Below, piece by piece: positions 1 through 8,971 of a stretch of DNA of 36,790 nt. Origin of the DNA: Cytophagales bacterium CG12_big_fil_rev_8_21_14_0_65_40_12. GTDB lineage: Bacteria; Bacteroidota; Bacteroidia; Cytophagales; Cyclobacteriaceae. Position numbers and translations under genes: made by a program. The stretch is from NCBI GenBank assembly GCA_002786855.1, contig PCUU01000028.1:1-36790 (forward strand). Reading direction: 5' to 3'. The number at the start of each line of letters is the position of its first letter. The stretch's first letter is position 1. The notes beneath the pieces were generated by a model, which was not told where the DNA came from, made no database searches, and saw only the letters and a program-made list of their open reading frames with translations.

Positions 1-224
1 CTTGGGCTGGTGAAGACATTACAAAACTTACTCAAATCTGGTGCGCGAAAGAAGCCCTTTACAAATTGCATGGCCGCACGCAATTGATTTTTGCCGAACA
101 ACTTAAAGTCAATCTGCCCACAAACGGCACGGCCTTAGGCGCAATTATAGAAAACGGAATCACTTCCTCCCACGCTCTCCAATGGCAAAAAATGGAAGAT
201 CTTTGGTGTTGTGTGGGGTATTGA
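1..224 (+). CDS. 4'-phosphopantetheinyl transferase, C-terminal fragment
   Basis: The reading frame is open from the window edge (first full codon at base 3) to a TGA at 222-224, giving about 73 residues. It carries the motif WCAKEALYKLHG, which matches the W-x-x-KEA metal/CoA-binding motif of the Sfp/AcpT superfamily; Bacteroidota proteins of this family typically continue, as here, into a short beta-rich tail. The family moves 4'-phosphopantetheine from CoA to a serine of acyl or peptidyl carrier proteins. The N-terminal part lies outside the window, so the subtype (primary-metabolism or secondary-metabolite type) cannot be told. The family call is fairly secure from the motif alone. Confidence 0.75.
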   Translation, partial: WAGEDITKLTQIWCAKEALYKLHGRTQLIFAEQLKVNLPTNGTALGAIIENGITSSHALQWQKMEDLWCCVGY

Positions 225-428
225 GTGCAAGAATTAGAACTAACCACTCACCTTATAACCTCAACTAGACCTCTTTCACATTTTCTTTAGCCCAATATTA
301 AGAGACTGGTGCACAATGTCAGAGGTTCACTCTAAAACTTATGACCCCAAACAAGCACTGCCCAAAACATTAGGCGGAGAGAGAATGTTAGTTGGCTATA
401 GTTTTCCTTAGCCTATTTAACCCAGCCC
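225..428. other. Intergenic region upstream of the photolyase
   Basis: This 204-bp gap holds no confident promoter match. It contains one short open frame at 316-411 (31 codons, ATG to TAG) ending 17 bp before the GTG start of the photolyase gene. A frame of that length can occur by chance and no family is recognisable in it. Confidence 0.5.
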
Positions 429-1907
429 GTGTCAGTAAAAAATCGCATTAATATTGTTTGGCTCAAGCGAGATTTACGCACACAAGACCATGCTGCACTG
501 CATGCCGCAGAAAACAGTCCTCTGCCCTACTTGATCATCTATTTCTTCGAACCCAGTTTGATTTCCTATCCTGATACTTCAATCCGTCATTTGCAATTTC
601 AGTACAATGCCATAGCGCAGATGAATGAAAAACTCAAAGCCTACGATCAAAAAGTAGAAATCATTCACGCAGAGTGCCTTGAGTTTTTTGATGTATTGCT
701 CAAAAAATTTAGCATCGATACTGTTTTCAGTTATCAAGAAAGCGGTATCCAGCAAACTTATGATCGCGACCTTGCCCTCAAAGCCTTCTTCGCGAAGCAA
801 AATATAGAATGGAAGGAATTTCAACGTGATGGCATTATACGTGGCATTAAAAACCGTGAGCAATGGGATAAAAAGTGGTACACCGTAATGCACCAGCCTT
901 TGATCAAAAATACTTTTAGCCAACGGAAATCTGTTGACTTTGAACACTCATTTTCACTGCCAGAGCATTTAGAAACTGAGCTTCAACATTACCCAAAAAC
1001 CATGCAGCCCGCTGGCGAAGATGTGGCAAAGCAATACCTCCGCTCTTTCTTGACTCAGCGAGGTGTCAATTACAGTCGCCATATTAGCAAGCCGTTACAG
1101 AGCCGCAAGTCTTGTGGACGGCTTTCGCCTTATTTGGCATGGGGAAATTTATCCGTAAAACAGGTGTATCAGGCTACTTTACGGCATTTGGCAAGTTCGA
1201 GCGTCAAAAAGCCATTTATGGACTTTGCGACCCGACTCAAATGGAGAGATCATTTTATCCAAAAATTTGAGCAAGAATGTCGCTATGAAACCGAGTGCAT
1301 TAACCGTGGTTATGAGGCTTTGGCGCATGAAAGAAATGAGGCATTTATTAAGGCTTGGCAAACTGGACATACTGGTGTTCCACTGGTAGATGCCTGCATG
1401 CGCTGCGTAAATACCACTGGTTGGATCAACTTTAGGATGAGGGCTTTGGTGGTTTCTTTTTTTACCCATCACCTTTTTCAAGATTGGCGTTGGGCAGCTC
1501 AATACCTTGCCCAGCAATTTTTAGATTACGAGCCGGGCATTCACTATCCGCAGTTTCAGATGCAGGCCGGTACTACTGGCGTCAACACTATCCGCGTTTA
1601 CAATCCAGTGAAAAACAGCATCTCCCACGATCCTGATGGTGTGTTTATCAAACATTGGATTCCTGAACTATCGACATTGCCCACGCATTTGGTACATGAG
1701 CCATGGAAAATTTCTCCATTGGAAGCCGAAATGTACAGATTCAAACTGGGCACTGATTATCCTTTGCCCATCATCGATCTTGGTGAAGATTTAAAAAAAC
1801 ACAAAGATGCCCTGTGGGCCATGCGGAAAGACGAGCATGTACAGCAAGAAAATTATCGCATTTTGGCCAGTCATGTGCGAAAAAGGAAGCTGGGTGAGAA
1901 ATCCTGA
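429..1907 (+). CDS. Photolyase/cryptochrome family flavoprotein (divergent)
   Basis: The 492-residue product has the two-domain photolyase plan: an N-terminal alpha/beta antenna domain beginning [14 protein letters not shown] (about 8-21) and a C-terminal helical FAD domain with [23 protein letters not shown] and RVYNP motifs. Typical members repair UV pyrimidine dimers with blue light, or act as light sensors. The active-site segment is unusual: where class I CPD photolyases carry N-N-G-G-W-Q-W, this protein reads G-I-H-Y-P-Q-F (residues 370-376). By my alignment the FAD-N5-facing Asn and both Trp are replaced, so a different substrate or a signalling role is possible. The start is GTG; no ATG lies nearby in frame. 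It appears to be a single-gene unit. Confidence 0.88.
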   Translation: MSVKNRINIVWLKRDLRTQDHAALHAAENSPLPYLIIYFFEPSLISYPDTSIRHLQFQYNAIAQMNEKLKAYDQKVEIIHAECLEFFDVLLKKFSIDTVFSYQESGIQQTYDRDLALKAFFAKQNIEWKEFQRDGIIRGIKNREQWDKKWYTVMHQPLIKNTFSQRKSVDFEHSFSLPEHLETELQHYPKTMQPAGEDVAKQYLRSFLTQRGVNYSRHISKPLQSRKSCGRLSPYLAWGNLSVKQVYQATLRHLASSSVKKPFMDFATRLKWRDHFIQKFEQECRYETECINRGYEALAHERNEAFIKAWQTGHTGVPLVDACMRCVNTTGWINFRMRALVVSFFTHHLFQDWRWAAQYLAQQFLDYEPGIHYPQFQMQAGTTGVNTIRVYNPVKNSISHDPDGVFIKHWIPELSTLPTHLVHEPWKISPLEAEMYRFKLGTDYPLPIIDLGEDLKKHKDALWAMRKDEHVQQENYRILASHVRKRKLGEKS

Positions 1908-2092
1908 TAGATAAGGTACCCTCATCCGAACCGGAGACCCGATATGAATGCCAGGATACGATCAGCATAAACAAAAACCTTTCAATCCACTCAAAAACTA
2001 ATTACTTTCATTGTCAATAAAGCCTCTGTTAACTACCGGGCTTGGTTCATTTTTTATAAGTACTTTATTTTAGGTGCTTCATCTTGAAAAGC

Positions 2093-3127
2093 ATGTCAAA
2101 GCAAAAAGCAAAACGCATTTTTAAGTTAATATTCATCATTGCAAGCATTGGTTCACTGTATTTTGTGCCATGGATTTTAGTAAAAGCATGGATTTTGCCT
2201 CTCCCCAATACCGTACAAGCGCAGTTGGAACAGGGCATTGATCACGGATTCGATGGCATGATCGTTTATGTAGACCAAGCTGGGCAGCCAGCAGAGTTTT
2301 ATGCTGCAGGCTGGCACGACAGAAATAAAAAAATCCCCGCCTACCCTCAAGCCTTGTTCAAAATCGCCAGCATCACCAAGTTATATGTGGCCGTTGCAAC
2401 TACAAAACTTGTGAAAGAAGGGCGATTGTCTTTGGATAAAACCCTTGCAGATTACTTTCCTGAACTGGTGGGACGCATTGAAAATGCAGAAAGAATCACA
2501 TTAAAAATGATGGTGCAACATCGCAGTGGTATTCCAAATTATGTAGATCATCCAGCATATTGGACAAAGCCTCCAAAAAACAAACAAGAAACACTTGAGT
2601 ATGCGCTGGATTTACCCGCCAATTTTGAGCCTGGAGAAGACTATGGCTATTCAAACACCAATTACATGTTAATTTCTGATCTCATGGATAAAGTGCTCGG
2701 ATATCCTCATCAGCAGTACATCAAAGAGACTATTTTAAATCCACTTGGGCTAAAGAACACTTTCGGTTCGCAAAGCGAAGTAAACATGGACGATGTGATG
2801 AGTGGCTATTATGTTGGAGTTGATACAGATTTCAAGTGGGAAGATACAGGCCTAATGTTAGCGACAGCAGAAGATGTAGGTATATTCTTACGGGCTTTGA
2901 ACGATGGTTCGGTCTTCAATGAAGGGGAACAGGAAATCTATTCATCCATTTATGTGTACGAACATACTGGCCTACTCCCTGGCTACCAGAGCTTTGCAAA
3001 ATACCACAAAGACATTGATGCTGTGGTGATTCAGTTCAATAATACCACCAACTTTGATGGATATGACTGGAATTTAGCGGAGATCATTTATGGTCGTGTT
3101 GTCAAAATTGTAAAAAGAAAGCCATAG
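2093..3127 (+). CDS. Serine hydrolase, class C beta-lactamase/DD-peptidase fold, membrane-anchored
   Basis: The 344-residue protein has an N-terminal basic stretch and one hydrophobic helix (about residues 8-33), then a beta-lactamase (PF00144) domain. All three catalytic motifs are visible: S-I-T-K at 93-96 (nucleophile and general base), Y-S-N at 186-188 and H-T-G at 291-293. The HTG third motif is common in esterase or peptidase-like members rather than classical AmpC enzymes. The substrate cannot be told from sequence; peptidoglycan peptides, D-amino-acid peptides or esters are all possible. I chose the ATG at 2093 over a TTG 9 bp upstream, which would add only MKS. The gene stands alone and faces the DUF819 gene tail to tail. 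Confidence 0.85.
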   Translation: MSKQKAKRIFKLIFIIASIGSLYFVPWILVKAWILPLPNTVQAQLEQGIDHGFDGMIVYVDQAGQPAEFYAAGWHDRNKKIPAYPQALFKIASITKLYVAVATTKLVKEGRLSLDKTLADYFPELVGRIENAERITLKMMVQHRSGIPNYVDHPAYWTKPPKNKQETLEYALDLPANFEPGEDYGYSNTNYMLISDLMDKVLGYPHQQYIKETILNPLGLKNTFGSQSEVNMDDVMSGYYVGVDTDFKWEDTGLMLATAEDVGIFLRALNDGSVFNEGEQEIYSSIYVYEHTGLLPGYQSFAKYHKDIDAVVIQFNNTTNFDGYDWNLAEIIYGRVVKIVKRKP

Positions 3128-3144
3128 TCTGCACAAAACTTACT

Positions 3145-3175
3145 TTACTGAAAAAGACCTCTGCGAGGTGACTTA
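3145..3175. repeat. Interspersed 31-bp hairpin repeat, copy 1
   Basis: The 31 bases here are identical to those at 33592-33622, about 30 kb away. The core is a small hairpin, ACCTC-TGC-GAGGT (3157-3169), preceded by a run of five A. It sits between the convergent serine hydrolase and DUF819 genes. Identity over 31 bases within 36 kb is far beyond chance and indicates a dispersed repeat family. Confidence 0.8.
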
Positions 3176-3195
3176 GGATTTACCGCAATCGCTCT

Positions 3196-4329
3196 CTACA
3201 AAATCCCCGCTACCAAAAACCCAAAATACGTACCCACGCCCGTGCCTATGGAACCCGCAAGGATGGCGGGCAATAAAAGGTCATGGCGGTTAAAGCTTTT
3301 GGCCAAAGCCAAAGCAGTGGAACCTCCACCAATATTGGCCTGAGAGGCAATGGCAATAATTGACCAGTCTGATTTTAAAATCAAGCCCATAACGACTAAA
3401 AACAGGCCATGCACTACAACAATGGCTGTGGTAAATAACAGGATAGGAAAAGCATTTTCACCTACTTCTACCAGTGCGCTAAACTCGCAAAAAGCACCCA
3501 CCACCACCAAGAACAAATACACTGTAAACATCCCGAGCATTTTGGCGCCAGGAATCACCTGAATTACTTTAAGCTGTGCCAAGATCAAGGCAATGGTGGT
3601 GAGGATCAGCACGGAAGGGATATTCAACTGCTCTGCCAACAGATTAGAAACCAACATGGCTGTCATGCCAATAAAAAGCATAAGGCCTAACCTTAGCGGC
3701 CCAACATGTTCGCGTTCGCTGTAATCATTGACGGATTGATGTGTGCCTTCCATAATCAATGCCTTATGAGGTCGCAGCTTCATCATAATGGCAGGCAAAC
3801 TCAGCGTTACCAACATCCAAACCGCAGTCACAATATTGTCGGCTACCACTATTCCTGTGTAAATCGCCCCATCTCGAACCACATCATAATGCAAAGCCAC
3901 TGCATTGAAATTGGCACTTCCGCCAATGTAAGTGCCTGTCATCATGCCTGCTATGGCCGCGTAATTTTCTCCAAAAACTGCTTGGTAATCAATCAATTGT
4001 AGCGCGAGCATAACCCCCAAACCCGTACCTAAAGCACCAAATGCAAAAGCCAAGAGCATGGGCAAACCTGCTTTCTTCAATTGCTTTAAATCCACACCAA
4101 GCAGCAGATAAAAAATACTGGCTGGCGCTACATAACGGAAAATGGTATCATAGACTGGGCTAGCGTTCGAGGCGGACGGAATCAAGCCCGCATTGGCCAA
4201 GATTGCCCCAAGAATAATCACCAATAAAGCCCCACTTATATGCTTGAGGAAAGTGTTTCTGGTCAACCACTCACTGATAAAAATCAGGCCGCAAAGCACT
4301 GTGAGGATATACAGTGGGTTTTGGATCAT
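3196..4329 (-). CDS. DUF819 family integral membrane protein
   Basis: The 377-residue protein is almost entirely hydrophobic, with roughly ten predicted membrane helices. It matches the DUF819 (YjcL-like) family, including its length and the glycine-rich stretches MMTGTYIGGSANFNAVA (about 136-152) and IASQANIGGGSTALALAKS near the C terminus, which resemble paired transporter motifs. DUF819 proteins are putative transporters; the substrate is unknown, and the two G-rich repeats suggest inverted-repeat carrier architecture (inference). The gene lies 17 bp downstream of the VOC lipoprotein gene on the same strand, so the two are probably co-transcribed. Confidence 0.88.
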   Translation of the reverse strand: MIQNPLYILTVLCGLIFISEWLTRNTFLKHISGALLVIILGAILANAGLIPSASNASPVYDTIFRYVAPASIFYLLLGVDLKQLKKAGLPMLLAFAFGALGTGLGVMLALQLIDYQAVFGENYAAIAGMMTGTYIGGSANFNAVALHYDVVRDGAIYTGIVVADNIVTAVWMLVTLSLPAIMMKLRPHKALIMEGTHQSVNDYSEREHVGPLRLGLMLFIGMTAMLVSNLLAEQLNIPSVLILTTIALILAQLKVIQVIPGAKMLGMFTVYLFLVVVGAFCEFSALVEVGENAFPILLFTTAIVVVHGLFLVVMGLILKSDWSIIAIASQANIGGGSTALALAKSFNRHDLLLPAILAGSIGTGVGTYFGFLVAGIL

Positions 4330-4346
4330 GGTTCAAGATAGAAAAA

Positions 4347-5534
4347 TTATTCAAACCGATAGTAGTAAAGCTCTGGGCCAATAATTAGCCCATTATAAGT
4401 ACTATCCTTTTTCGAGAGATAAGCTTCCAAAGCACTTAAATCTTTCACTTTCCATTCTAATTCTACAGCCTTTTCATCGGCATAATTTTCCATGCCCCTG
4501 CGCTCGTCAACCAAGCCAATAAAGCCAGAAGATGAAGTTTGATAAATCTTCGTCCAACCTTGATCTGCTACTCGCTGAAAACCCAATGTTTCATTGTAAA
4601 AATTCTCTTGTCGAAGCATGTCTTGATGGTAAGTCCAAGTAATGGAACCGTAAAAACTCAAGCCCTCTACTGCCGTTTCGATCCTTGGATTGAGCGCCAA
4701 AGCTGCTACAAAAAGTTCATTTTCTGGATGTTGTTTAAATTGCTCGAACTCTAGCAAATAGCCCTCTGGGTCGATAGCCACAAAACCATCATGAGGACCA
4801 CCTTCTTTTGGCTTATAGGTATATTTGATTTCCACAGCTTTCGATTGAAGGTACTCGTACCATGCTGGCAATTGATCAGTGAGAAAGGCAATAGCAGTAG
4901 ACTTGGCCTGATTGGCAGGGTGTTTTTCACTCAATGGATTGACTTGTAAGAAAACATCCTCTCCAATTTGAAAGCGGTTATCCCCTACATTTTTCAGACC
5001 TAAGGTATTAGCATAAAAATTGGCAGCAGCCTCCACATTAGCATAAAACAAATGCGTTGTTTGGGCTTCAATCCCGAAAGAAGCATAGCTCCTGAAATCG
5101 GTATTCTTCGATAAAAGTGTGTTAATGCCTTTGGTGTCATAGCCCAACAAGCGGCCCATGCGCCTGGCCAAAGCGATGCTTTCTATTTTACCTTCAGCAA
5201 TATCAGATTTCAATTGTTTGTACTGGGTCAGCCGAGCATCCTCTTTATAAACAATAAAGACAGATTTCTCTTTTGTAGCACCTTGAGGGAATAGGCTTGT
5301 CTCAGGAAAATTATCTTCCCTGTATATTTTCAACCCATTTGCTGCAGAAATTTCTTCGAAATCGGCCTGCACTTCATCCGCTTCGCCAACACTTAAAGGT
5401 TGACTCAATGCAATGGGTTTGGCGCCATTGGCCACCATTTCGCAATAGACTTTGAATGAAGATAAATTTGAGTTTTCGGGATTTTGGCAAGCCACTAACG
5501 AAAAACAAATCAGGAGTAAAATCAGTTTTTTCAT
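4347..5534 (-). CDS. Lipoprotein with VOC (glyoxalase-like) domains
   Basis: The 395-residue product starts with a lipoprotein signal, MKKLILLLICFSLVAC, with the lipobox cysteine at residue 16, so it should be anchored in the outer or inner membrane. An N-terminal segment of about 150 residues resembles nothing I recognise. From about 155 to 265 there is a clear VOC module (FYANTLGLKNVG ... DPEGYLLEFEQF), and a second, weaker VOC-like half follows (FYNETLGFQRVADQGWTKIYQ). VOC domains bind a metal and small molecules: glyoxalases, dioxygenases and resistance proteins are among them. A surface-anchored VOC protein upstream of a DUF819 permease suggests binding or processing of a solute that the permease transports; that is inference. 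Confidence 0.75.
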   Translation of the reverse strand: MKKLILLLICFSLVACQNPENSNLSSFKVYCEMVANGAKPIALSQPLSVGEADEVQADFEEISAANGLKIYREDNFPETSLFPQGATKEKSVFIVYKEDARLTQYKQLKSDIAEGKIESIALARRMGRLLGYDTKGINTLLSKNTDFRSYASFGIEAQTTHLFYANVEAAANFYANTLGLKNVGDNRFQIGEDVFLQVNPLSEKHPANQAKSTAIAFLTDQLPAWYEYLQSKAVEIKYTYKPKEGGPHDGFVAIDPEGYLLEFEQFKQHPENELFVAALALNPRIETAVEGLSFYGSITWTYHQDMLRQENFYNETLGFQRVADQGWTKIYQTSSSGFIGLVDERRGMENYADEKAVELEWKVKDLSALEAYLSKKDSTYNGLIIGPELYYYRFE

Positions 5535-5681
5535 AGGCTAAAAATAGAAGAGATTATTCAAAAGAGACCTATTCTTATTCAATGTCATTCTAACTTTCGA
5601 CTAGCTTAAATTATTTCTTACCAAATGTTAAGTAAAGTCAGAATTGCTAAGCCCTACCTTTAGCTTATAAATAAAACCACA

Positions 5682-6701
5682 ATGACAAAAGTATTGCTCA
5701 CAGGCATCACAGGGTTTCTAGGTTCACATACTGCCATTCAACTCTTGAATAAAGGTTATCAGGTCACGGGTACCTTAAGAGATCAATCCAGAATGGAAGA
5801 AATCAAAGCGGTGATCGCCCAACATACCGATAAGATCGAAAACCTAAGCTTCGCGGTAGCCGATCTAAATGATCACAAAATCTGGGGCGAACTGACCCAA
5901 AACATTGACTTCGTTCAACATATCGCCTCTCCTTTCCCGAGAACATTGCCTAAAAATGAAGATGACCTTATTAGACCTGCCAAAGAAGGAACATTGGCTA
6001 TTCTGAATGCCGCTTCAAAAAATGGGGTAAAAAGAGTGGTGCTCACTTCTTCCACAGGGTCTATTATTTACGGAAAGTCAGCCGATCAGCGCAGCACCAC
6101 TTTTACCGAAAATGATTGGACGGACACGAATAATACAGCAGACAGCACTCCCTATTTCCGAAGTAAAACTATTGCAGAACGCGCTGCTTGGGAGTTTATT
6201 AAAAATGACAAAAGCGGAATGGAGCTGGCTACGATTTGCCCAGGAGCCATTTTAGGGCCAGTTTTAGAAAAGGACTTTGGCACCTCTGCCAATATTGTGC
6301 TCAAAATTATGGACGGAAGTACTCCCGCCATTCCTAGAATTGGCTTCGATATGGTGGACGCTCGTTCAGTAGCAGAATTGCATGTACTTGCCATGGAAAA
6401 ACCTGAAGCCGCCAATCAGCGCTTTATCGGTTCATCTGGTTATTATAGCTTTAAAGAAGTGGCTGATATTATCCGAGAGGCCTATCCAACCCGAAAAGTG
6501 CCCAAGCAACTACTCCCCAACTTTATGGTGCGCTTCATTTCTAATTTCGATAAAGCCTTAAAGCCCATTTTGATTGATTTGGGTACAGAAAGAAAGCTAG
6601 ACAATTCGAAAGCCAAAAAGCTTTTGGGTTGGAAGCCTATTGATAATAAAGAAGCTGTATTATCTTGTGCTAAAAGCATCTTGCAAATAGGCCTGGCCTA
6701 A
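5682..6701 (+). CDS. NAD(P)-dependent extended SDR (dihydroflavonol reductase/epimerase-like)
   Basis: The 339-residue protein begins MTKVLLTGITGFLGSH, the Rossmann GxxGxxG dinucleotide motif (residues 8-14), and has the catalytic Y-x-x-x-K as YFRSK with an upstream Ser in LTSSTGS. The layout is that of extended atypical SDRs such as dihydroflavonol-4-reductase-like and cinnamoyl-CoA-reductase-like enzymes, which reduce aldehydes or ketones. The true substrate is not visible. The stop codon is followed 3 bp later by the start of a Crp/Fnr-type regulator, so the pair is an operon and the regulator may respond to the same compound or stress. Confidence 0.85.
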   Translation: MTKVLLTGITGFLGSHTAIQLLNKGYQVTGTLRDQSRMEEIKAVIAQHTDKIENLSFAVADLNDHKIWGELTQNIDFVQHIASPFPRTLPKNEDDLIRPAKEGTLAILNAASKNGVKRVVLTSSTGSIIYGKSADQRSTTFTENDWTDTNNTADSTPYFRSKTIAERAAWEFIKNDKSGMELATICPGAILGPVLEKDFGTSANIVLKIMDGSTPAIPRIGFDMVDARSVAELHVLAMEKPEAANQRFIGSSGYYSFKEVADIIREAYPTRKVPKQLLPNFMVRFISNFDKALKPILIDLGTERKLDNSKAKKLLGWKPIDNKEAVLSCAKSILQIGLA

Positions 6702-6704
6702 ACT

Positions 6705-7274
6705 ATGAAAACCAAACTTCGCACAGCCCTTACTTTCGGAGGTATTCTTCACGAAAAAGATTACGATTTGATCTTGGACAGTTATGAAACCGTGCTGCTT
6801 AAGCCCGGCATGAATTTCTTATCGGCAGGCCAAGTCTCTGATCGTATTGGCTTTGTAGAAGAGGGCATTTTGAGATCGTATTTTATTACCGAAAAAGGCA
6901 CAGAGGTGACTAAGTATTTTATCCGAGCCAACCAGTTTGGGGTGGATTTAGAAAGCTATTACGAAAATAAAGTCTCGGAATATAATATGCAGGCCGTAGT
7001 ACCTACTTGCGTGCATTACATTACTCGAAGCAAATGGACTGACTTGTTAGAGAAAATTCCAAAGCTTTATATCTATACCAAAAGCCTTACCGAGGCAACC
7101 TTACTCAATAAAATCAAGGACAATGAATTTTTGGTTTATGGCACCGCTAAAGAAAAATACCTCGAATTTCTAAAGCGCTATCCCGATTTGGCCTTGCACG
7201 TACCCTTGCAAGACATTGCTTCCTACCTCCAAATTACTCCGCAAAGTTTAAGTAGAATTAGGAAAGAGATTTAG
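6705..7274 (+). CDS. Crp/Fnr family transcriptional regulator
   Basis: The 189-residue protein has a cyclic-nucleotide-binding jelly roll (about 20-115; LKPGMNFLSAGQVSDRIGFVEEGILRSYFI) and a C-terminal winged helix ending in PLQDIASYLQITPQSLSRIRKEI, the usual Bacteroidota form with a short Crp-type HTH. There are no clustered cysteines, so it is not an iron-sulphur Fnr sensor. The canonical cAMP-contacting Arg-Ser of Crp is not apparent, so the ligand is unknown. The gene lies 3 bp after the SDR gene. Its TAG stop directly touches the stop of the convergent response-regulator gene. Confidence 0.88.
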   Translation: MKTKLRTALTFGGILHEKDYDLILDSYETVLLKPGMNFLSAGQVSDRIGFVEEGILRSYFITEKGTEVTKYFIRANQFGVDLESYYENKVSEYNMQAVVPTCVHYITRSKWTDLLEKIPKLYIYTKSLTEATLLNKIKDNEFLVYGTAKEKYLEFLKRYPDLALHVPLQDIASYLQITPQSLSRIRKEI

Positions 7275-7955
7275 CTACCCTAAACCCTTCAACACTTCTT
7301 CCTTATAAGCTTGCCCAATCGGGATCAGCTGTTCTTTGATTTTGAGTTGGTTGCCTTCCAAATACTCAATCTTAGTTTTGTTTACAATAAAGGATTTATG
7401 AGTCCTGATAAATTGTGTTTCGGGCAATTCTTCCAACAGCTTTTTTAAAGTGGTCGTCACAATCAAAACCTTGTCTACCAAATAGACTTTGACATAATCG
7501 CCAAGGGCTTCGAAATAGAGAATGTCTTCAAAAGGAGTGCGGTAAATTTTCTTGTCGGCTTTGAGCAAAATATAGCCGTTGTGATTGCTTGGTAGATTTG
7601 ATGCAGCCTTTTCCTTTACTTTATTGACGGCCTTTACAAAGCGCTCGAAAGAAAATGGTTTGAGTAGATAATCAACTGCGTCTAATTCAAAACCTTCTAC
7701 CGCAAATTCTGGATAAGCCGTGGTAAAAACTACCGCAGGTTTTTGATTCAATGATTTATAGAAGTTCACCCCCGAGAGTTTGGGCATATTTACATCCAAA
7801 AAAATCAAATCGACCGTTTGCTTTTCCATGGCAGCCATGGCTTCGAAAGCATCCTTGCAAATCCCTACAATTTCTAATTCCGGATGGTCAGCACAATAGG
7901 TTTTGAGCACATCCCTTGAAAGCGGCTCGTCATCTACAATAAGGCAATTGATCAT
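7275..7955 (-). CDS. LytTR-type response regulator
   Basis: The 226-residue protein has a receiver domain (about 1-115) with the acidic pocket V-D-D-E near the N terminus, phospho-acceptor Asp54 in IFLDVNMPKLSG and the conserved Lys in LLKPF, then a LytTR DNA-binding domain (about 130-226; YFEALGDYVKVYL ... TQFIRTHKSFIVNK). LytTR regulators bind direct repeats upstream of target genes. The start overlaps the 3' end of the kinase gene by 4 bp (ATGA), showing translational coupling and a cognate pair. Targets are not visible in this window. Confidence 0.93.
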   Translation of the reverse strand: MINCLIVDDEPLSRDVLKTYCADHPELEIVGICKDAFEAMAAMEKQTVDLIFLDVNMPKLSGVNFYKSLNQKPAVVFTTAYPEFAVEGFELDAVDYLLKPFSFERFVKAVNKVKEKAASNLPSNHNGYILLKADKKIYRTPFEDILYFEALGDYVKVYLVDKVLIVTTTLKKLLEELPETQFIRTHKSFIVNKTKIEYLEGNQLKIKEQLIPIGQAYKEEVLKGLG

Positions 7956-8971
7956 GATTTCAATTTAAGGATTACACTAAAAACTTCTTCTGTATCCTCA
8001 ATCTTTAGTGCGTACTTTTTTGGATAAATCAGCTCAAGCCTGGACTTTACATTGTGTAGGCCAATCCCGCCATATTCGCCCAATTCCATGTCGTCCACCA
8101 CTCCCTTGTTGTTGCTGATCTGAAATTCAATTTGAGTCGCTGCGCAAATCAATTTCATATGTACAAAAGCAGAATCTGAAACGCCTTTCACGCCATGCTT
8201 AAAACTGTTTTCAATCAGCGGAAAGAAGAGCAATGGCGCTATGGTTTTACCTTTGGGATCGCCTTCTATTTCGAACTGAATATCAGTTGAATCATCGGCA
8301 CGCAATTTTTGCAAATCGAGGTAATTATTAATCATCTCAACTTCTTTTTCTAAATCTACCTGCTTATCTGCCACTTCGTAAAGCATATAGCGCATCAGGT
8401 TAGATAATTCCAAAACAGCAGGTCCTGCCTTGTCATGTTTGGCCAAGGCCAAAGAATAAATGCTGTTAAGGGTATTGAAAAGAAAGTGTGGATTCACCTG
8501 CATTTTCAAGGATTTCAATTCAATTTCGACCTTTTCTTTCTCCACTTGTTGAAGCCTGTACCAAGACTTAGAAAGTTTTAAAAGCGTGGTCAATACAATG
8601 TAGATCACAAAAATATTGACCAAGACATGCCAGTCGGTGAAGGAAACCATGTAGAACTCAGTGGGCAACACTGGCAAGAGAATTTCGAAAGTGAATTCGT
8701 GAATCAGGTAGGCCAGTCCAATATCAGACGCTACCAAAATTACATAAAGCAGGTACTTCCCTTTTTGAAGAAAATGAGGAATGAGCAACCGCAAATTCAC
8801 ATAAACCAAAAAGAGCAATGGAATATGAAAAAGGATTGAATAGAAGTAATCGATAAAGGCGAAAAGCGAGATGGCAATGGAGAAGTAACTCCCAATGGCA
8901 TAAATGGACAGCAGCCAAAAGGCAGGATGCTGTACCCATTTTGCACTTATGAATTTATAGAAAAATCTCAT
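7952..8971 (-). CDS. LytS-like sensor histidine kinase
   Basis: The 339-residue protein has four predicted membrane helices in residues 15-135, a short coiled-coil linker, and a His_kinase (PF06580) domain with the phospho-acceptor His162 in VNPHFLFNTLNS and an HATPase segment with PLIENSFKHGV and GGIGLHNVKSRL. There is no extracellular sensor domain of any size, so sensing may occur within the membrane or through a partner protein. The neighbouring lipoprotein gene overlaps it by 4 bp upstream, and the LytTR regulator overlaps by 4 bp downstream. Confidence 0.93.
   Translation of the reverse strand: MRFFYKFISAKWVQHPAFWLLSIYAIGSYFSIAISLFAFIDYFYSILFHIPLLFLVYVNLRLLIPHFLQKGKYLLYVILVASDIGLAYLIHEFTFEILLPVLPTEFYMVSFTDWHVLVNIFVIYIVLTTLLKLSKSWYRLQQVEKEKVEIELKSLKMQVNPHFLFNTLNSIYSLALAKHDKAGPAVLELSNLMRYMLYEVADKQVDLEKEVEMINNYLDLQKLRADDSTDIQFEIEGDPKGKTIAPLLFFPLIENSFKHGVKGVSDSAFVHMKLICAATQIEFQISNNKGVVDDMELGEYGGIGLHNVKSRLELIYPKKYALKIEDTEEVFSVILKLKS

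Noticed and set aside
579-947. Minus-strand open frame inside the photolyase gene
   Set aside because: It lies entirely opposite a conserved coding region and has no recognisable protein features; the same holds for the other antisense frames inside recognised genes.
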